Below are positions 58,913-64,000 of a stretch of 64,000 bases of DNA, piece by piece. The stretch is from the NCBI GenBank assembly GCA_013054445.1, contig JAAMPI010000012.1, positions 1 through 64,000 of the forward strand. The letters run 5' to 3'. Position 1 is the stretch's first letter. The number at the start of each line of letters is the position of its first letter. The stretch comes from Cudoniella acicularis (lineage: Eukaryota > Ascomycota > Leotiomycetes > Helotiales > Helotiaceae). The position numbers and the translations under genes are program-made. A model generated the notes under the pieces. It was not told where the DNA came from and did no database searches. It worked only from the letters and a program-made list of their open reading frames with translations.

Positions 58913-59316
58913 GGTGGCTGGCCAGGTTCACCGCTGTCCATGTGCCTAGCCTCTCCGCGTATTTGTCGTGGTGCTCGTAGTGGTATCGATCCTAGTTGGT
59001 GAACTTGTTCTTGTCGGAAAGTCGGAGCTACCTTACACGTAACAATAAATTGAGGCGTGTTCCTGTCTGGCACTTTCTTAGCCGCTCAGTCACATGACCG
59101 AGCCGGTGATTATCGGAATCGGATCCAAGCTTAAGCAAGCTCCCAACATTGAAATTTGTTCGGGATTCAACACTTAAAACTACTCTGTGGCCGACCTCTC
59201 CTCTCTCCACCCACAACTCCGGTGTCGTAGATCCAAGACCCCAATTGTCTGGATTCCTCTTCGACCTCCTCCCTCGTTCCATTCTTTTCCCGTATTTCGT
59301 GCATCTACCTTTCAAA
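58913..59316. promoter_or_regulatory. Shared divergent promoter of SEC7 and PDH E2
   Basis: The start codons of the two genes are separated by only 404 bp and read away from one another, so this segment must hold both core promoters and both leaders. It includes a CT-rich stretch near 59198-59290 upstream of the E2 start. No specific factor site is claimed. Confidence 0.65.
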
Positions 59317-60821
59317 ATGTTCGCCGCGGTGTTGAGGAGGCGAGCCCTTCAATCTTCATCCCTCTCTTTTCAATTGGCACGATGCTATGCCTCAAAATCA
59401 TTCCCACCGCATACTGTGGTCACTATGCCTGCGCTATCGCCTACAATGACGGCGGGCAACATTGGGACATGGCAGAAGAAGCCCGGCGATGCGATTTCCC
59501 CTGGCGACGTCCTGGTCGAGATCGAGACGGATAAAGCGCAAATGGATTTTGAATTTCAAGAAGAGGGTGTTCTGGCAAAGATCTTGAAGGATTCGGGAGC
59601 GAAGGACATAGCAGTTGGCAATGTAAGTATCAATTGCGATTCAAGCAATTGGCTTTACTAATATTCTATAGCCTATCGCGGTCATGGTCGAAGAGGGTGA
59701 GGATACATCGGCTTTTGAATCATTTACACTGGAGGATGCCGGAGGAGAGAAATCAGCTTCAGCACCACCAAAGGAGGAGGCCAGCGAATCTTCCGAGCCA
59801 GCTGGCACCGGTTCGGGCACTGCACCACCCCCACCCAAGACCGAGTCGCAGTCAGCACCCGAAGAGACCGAATCGAGTGGTGGTAAATTGCAGTCTGCTC
59901 TTGACAGAGCGCCAAATGCCAGCGCCGCTGCCGTTAGACTTGCGATTGACATCGGAGTCAAGATCACTGGTATTAAGGGTACTGGAACCGGAGGACAAAT
60001 TACGGAGGCGGATGTTAAGAAGGCATCATCTGGAGGTGCTGCTTCCGGGTCGGGCACTGCTTCTACCCCAGCGGCATCATATATTGACATCCCTACTTCC
60101 TCGATGCGCAAGACGATTGCCAGCCGCTTGACTGAATCGGTGAACCAAAACCCCCATTACTTCGTTGCGGCCACCGTTTCTGTTACCAAGCTCCTCAAGC
60201 TCCGACAAGCTCTCAATGCTAGCGCGGATGGAAAGTACAAGCTCTCTGTTAATGACTTCCTCATTAAAGCTTCCGCCGTTGCATGCAAAAAAGTTCCCGC
60301 TGTTAACTCCAGTTGGAGAGATGGATTCATTCGTCAGTTCAATAACGTTGACATTTCAGTAAGCGACCCAACTAAGTAACTTGAGCAGGGACTAATCACT
60401 TTAGGTCGCTGTTGCTACTCCGGTTGGACTCATGACCCCTATTGTTAAATCTGTTGAAGGTCTTGGACTCCAATCCATCTCCGAGCAAGTTAAAGACCTT
60501 GGCAGGCGCGCTCGCGATGGCAAGCTCAAGCCTGAAGAATATCAAGGCGGAACCTTCACTATTAGCAACATGGGCATGAACCCTGCGATCGACCGATTCA
60601 CCGCCGTTATTAATCCTCCTCAAGCCGGTATCCTCGCCGTTGGCACAACAAAGAAGGTTGCAATTCCCCTTGAGACAGAAGAAGGTACACAAATAGAGTG
60701 GGATGACCAAATAGTCGTTACCGCTAGCTTCGATCACAAGGTTGTGGATGGTGCTGTTGGTGGAGAGTGGATTCGCGAGTTTAAGAAGGTGGTTGAGAAT
60801 CCTTTGGAACTCTTGCTATGA
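59317..60821 (+). CDS. LAT1: Dihydrolipoamide acetyltransferase, pyruvate dehydrogenase E2
   Basis: Three exons (59317-59622, 59672-60358, 60405-60821) with 49- and 46-nt introns; 469 residues. Mitochondrial presequence rich in Arg/Ser ([16 protein letters not shown]). One lipoyl domain with the lipoylated lysine in [10 protein letters not shown] (K73); an Ala/Pro/Ser/Glu-rich linker; a peripheral-subunit-binding domain ([20 protein letters not shown]) that holds E1 or E3; and the C-terminal catalytic domain with [14 protein letters not shown] and DHKVVDG, where His442 and Asp446 are the acetyl-transfer residues. It forms the core of the mitochondrial pyruvate dehydrogenase complex and moves the acetyl group from E1 to CoA. 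Yeast calls this Lat1. Single lipoyl domain as is usual in fungi. All frames agree. A G-run follows the stop. Confidence 0.96.
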
Positions 60822-61587
60822 AAAGGGAAGTGGGGGGGGGAGACCGTGTAACGATGCGACAGAGATTCCCCATGTAATATTGTAAAATGACCCGCTTATG
60901 CATTTAGTGCAATAAAATGGCCTTCTCATGTTTTCTTCATCCCAGCTACTCGAACATGCACGCCACTTACTTCTTCGTGGTGGTTTTCTGTAAATCCATG
61001 GATGGTAGGTTCCCGACTTGTTGATCTCACTTTTAGAATAAGTATGAAGAAATGGAAAATAGGGAAAATTGAGCAACTGATATCCGTAAATGTTTGAAGT
61101 GACTCAAGTGAGTGCAAAGCGATTACAACTAGAAAACGTTCTGGTATCGAGGTATCTGTATTCGGTTCATTTTATTCTGCAGGCTGGGGAGATTTTAAAG
61201 GCCAGTCGGGGTGTACTCGGTACTTTGAGCAGGATAGCCACTCGCAAACATCACAGTAAGTGGATAATCTATATTCACTTTTGAGTTTGACCCTATGATG
61301 TATATTTAGCAAGGTTTACTAGGTAGGTTGACCAGGGGACCCGGGCGCTCAGAAATTTTGTTTTGGGTGATCAGGGGTTGGCTCGAGCAGCTTGGACTTA
61401 GGTCGAATGGCAAGAATACGATTAAACGCGCCATTTCCATGACAGAATTCAGCAAGCTTTAATTAAGTCATCTAGAACTTCTTTTTCTCGACGCGAAGTT
61501 GTGAACGAGCACAAGATAGATGGGCAAACTCGCGTTTGAAGTACACAATATCATTCAAGTCATCATTCATCCTCATTATATCCCTCA
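60822..61587. other. Convergent intergenic region
   Basis: Nothing recognisable as a gene. Starts with a run of nine G residues (about 60832-60840) directly downstream of the E2 stop, then ordinary AT-rich sequence containing the 3' ends of both neighbouring genes. Confidence 0.5.
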
Positions 61588-62843
61588 TCAAATGTACAAA
61601 TCTCTTACAGCCCTATTATACTTCTCCAACCTTGGCCCTGTCAGCGTAGCTGCCAAGTTTCTCCTTTTTCTCCGTTTTTCCGTCTCTCTCAGTCCAACGT
61701 TTTCATTGTTCTCTCCGTCAAGATACGAACCGCTAATTGTTGACCGACGTTTCCTCCTGTTATCTTCCACAATAAAAGCAACATCTAGGTAGTCATGTCT
61801 CACAACACTTTTCCCATTACTGCTATTGTCGCTGAATGTTTTCCTTCGGATTCGAGCTTCATCCGGCATCGTTGGCTTGAGATATTCGCCGACTCTTTCA
61901 AACACACTACCAGCCATGCTGACTGGTCGAGATCTGCTCATTCCTCGCTTTCCTTGAGATACCAAAGTTGCTCGATCTCTCACATTCAAATGGTGATTTG
62001 CCGTAATCTCGTCCATGATCCGCGAAGTTCTTGGGGTGACACTTGTGAGATTTGGTGGTGCAAGTCCAGAATTCAACTTTTGCGCTGTTACAATCCGCGA
62101 TGATGCCAGGAACAGCTGAAAGTCAACAGAATCGTCAATAATCTGGCTCCCTCTCTTGGAAAATGCGTTAAGTATCATAGGATCGTGGTCGATGGTTTGA
62201 CTTCGCTTATTCATCACCCTACGGCTTTCTTCAGCTTGGATTATGGAATTCGCACTGTTGATATCTGGGGCTGAATTGATCTTGGAAAAGTCGACTGCGG
62301 CATGTTTTGGCATATAGGCTACTTGCGAAGGTTGTCTTTGAAGTTGCGGCTTTCGCCTTATTGGTATTTCTTGTGAGCCGCGTCGAGGAGCGTAGGCAAC
62401 TGGAACAGGTGGTATGGGAGTCCGTGAGTTATTAAGGAATCTGTGTCTTCTTGGACTGCTGATCGTAGGAGCGGTGTGAGAATCCGGTGCAGTCTCGATT
62501 ATCCGCTTTGAAGAGCTATGCCGAAGAAATTTGAACCCTTTTGGATTGTTTGAATCTTTTTGCTCTTTCGATTTAACAGGCGATACGGATTGCGTTTTCC
62601 ATCTCGAGTTCTTGGGGGACTTTGCCCTTCCAGAGTCTGGTAGTCTCTTCTGCTGAACAGTTGAGTGACCGAAGAATTGCTCTTCGGCAAAGGTTTGACT
62701 TCAGCGACTTTATGGTCTTCTTTGCTCGAAAATAGTCTCTTCTTGATTCGTCTTAGAGCAGGCTTCCAATGAGAGATTGGATGAGGGTTATCGTCTGGTA
62801 GTCTTTCGGGGTCTCCATGAGATCTGCTAGTGATTCGAAACAT
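61588..62843 (-). CDS. Hypothetical basic, mostly disordered protein
   Basis: Two exons (62700-62843, 61588-62652) with a 47-nt intron (GTCAAA...TCAG, branch CTCAAC) whose length exactly corrects the frame; 402 residues from MFRITSRSHGDPERLP. Low-complexity and Ser/Arg/Pro-rich: KRLFSSKED, RAKSPKNSRWKTQS, SPRRHRF, RTPIPPVPVAYAPRRG. A more ordered middle (FSKINSAPDINSAN, QIIDDSVDFQLFLASSRIV) and a strongly basic end (RETEKRRKRRNLAATLTG) follow. No domain recognised. The many SP and RxxS sites suggest phosphorylation-regulated nuclear or cytoskeletal behaviour, which is inference. Without splicing it looks like two separate frames. Confidence 0.6.
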
Positions 62844-64000
62844 TGTGAATGGGTATATAAGAAGCAATAAAGAAAGGACGGAAGAGATATTCAGCCACCG
62901 CGGGAAGAGAAAGTTGATACATCTGCAGATTCAGACGAACCTGAAGGATGTTGATATTTAAAGCAAAGGCCTGCAGGATACGGGAAAGAAAAATAATGTT
63001 GAGTTGCTGCCGTGTCGTGCCTGCCAAACGGGAATGCCCTTGATAGAGCGTCTGCCCAGATGCAACCTCCTTGCTTCAGCCCAAATCAGGTGCCGTCCAA
63101 ATTAGCGCTGCATACCTACCTAGGTGCTTCTTGCCACATGGGGAAATTTATAAACTTTAACACCACCTGGGCTCGCTTGGCAAAGGAGCACGGCGTCGTA
63201 GCGGCGATCCCAAAGCCCAAGACTAGATGGTTGCGAACCCCATTGTGGAAATCATCGTCGATCTGGAGACAACTCGCTCATTCAATAAGAATCCACATCG
63301 CCCTGCTAGATGATGACTCGCAGCTGTTCATGGGTGCGTTTGAAAGTGTTTCATCCTCGCCATTTGACAGCGGCGCAAATGGCATGAAGGGGAAAAAGCA
63401 CATCTGACTTAGCCTTCACAAGTCAGGACGAATTGTGAGCTGGCTTCAATGCATCACCCCTGGTGCAACCTCACTTCACAGTAGTTTATTATTTCAAGTG
63501 GCTGCGGCTGATCGAATGCTGCGAATCACGCAGTAATTTCTTGCCTCGTTACTCTTCCGTAGTCTAAGACTCTTCAGAGTGACGCATCGCTGCATGGTCG
63601 AGACTTTGCCGCTAGTTGCAACCAGAAGGTCAGGAGCCATTGATTAATTTACGTTCCCCAAGCCAAGGACCTCCGCGACTCATGTGATCACAGTCCAGGT
63701 CTAGTGATTTTGATTAAAGAATTATTAGCATATCCAGGGAGTCTTGATCATGAGCAAGCTTACGGTGCACCAAGATACTCAAGTGAGGGCTGAAAAAAGG
63801 GAAATCGGGTTGGCTGGTTTCAAAGCCCATAGACTTTGGCTGTGAGACAAGGTGGCAACAATATCCCTCGAGCTTCGAGACTTTTTCCGAACATGGGTAT
63901 CTTTTGGCAGATCCTGTATCATTACTGGCGCTTTCATGGTAAGTTGGACTTTCGTTTTTGATCCCTTTCCAAGTTGTTTTTCCAAGCGCCATCCATAACC
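62844..64000. other. Right edge, no gene supported
   Basis: Frames at 63012-63407 (plus) and 63714-63992 (minus) were examined. Neither has a recognisable domain or convincing splice structure. The minus-strand frame with ATG near 63990 could be the 5' end of a gene that continues in splice fragments, but nothing supports it. Confidence 0.4.

Noticed and set aside
63714..63992. Minus-strand gene entering from the right edge
   Set aside because: The open frame has no domain, and the proposed splice sites near 63940 do not connect to a further coding segment.

Overview
The window looks like nuclear chromosomal DNA of a filamentous ascomycete (Pezizomycotina). The genes are broken by many short GT-AG introns of about 45-145 nt with CTAAC-like branch sites. 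The protein families are typical of moulds: a HET-domain protein, a Pth11-type fungal rhodopsin, a UstYa/DUF3328 protein, a FAR-17a/AIG1 protein, a Zn2Cys6 regulator, a JEN-type carboxylate carrier and a BAHD-like acetyltransferase. I favour Leotiomycetes/Helotiales on overall feel only; the sequence does not prove it.

Layout. 0-24 kb is gene-poor accessory DNA. It holds a HET protein (0.56-2.87), a decayed CALB-like lipase (4.9-6.1), a damaged UstYa-like gene (7.06-8.06), a small secreted protein (9.26-9.57), an AIG1-family protein (10.8-11.6), an eight-exon fungal rhodopsin (12.5-14.0), an unrecognised three-exon gene that becomes visible only after splicing (14.1-15.1), a JEN1-like transporter (15.9-17.6) and a GNAT acetyltransferase (18.2-18.9). 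From 18.9 to 22.9 kb lies a repeat-rich, decaying tract that ends in a broken ERG25-like sterol oxidase. 24-40 kb is mostly housekeeping: quinone oxidoreductase, UDP-glucose 4-epimerase, SUN protein, Dbp4 helicase, an MFS carrier, Dbp10 helicase and a basic hypothetical protein. 42-53 kb is a second accessory block: Leu3-like Zn2Cys6 regulator, a new-looking Cys-rich mini-protein, a carrier-like membrane protein, a BAHD/Tri101-like acyltransferase and a tartrate/isopropylmalate-type dehydrogenase. 53-63 kb returns to housekeeping: Sec7 ARF-GEF and pyruvate dehydrogenase E2 share one short divergent promoter, followed by a disordered basic protein.

How the genes relate. Most are independent eukaryotic units. 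Three relationships stand out. Two ribosome-assembly DEAD-box helicases (Dbp4, Dbp10) lie 2.7 kb apart. Sec7 and the PDH E2 gene are head-to-head across about 400 bp. The regulator, acyltransferase and dehydrogenase at 42-53 kb could form a small metabolic neighbourhood, which is inference. No tRNA, rRNA, CRISPR array or intact transposon was recognised. Exon joins were worked out by hand from splice motifs and reading-frame agreement, without RNA data.
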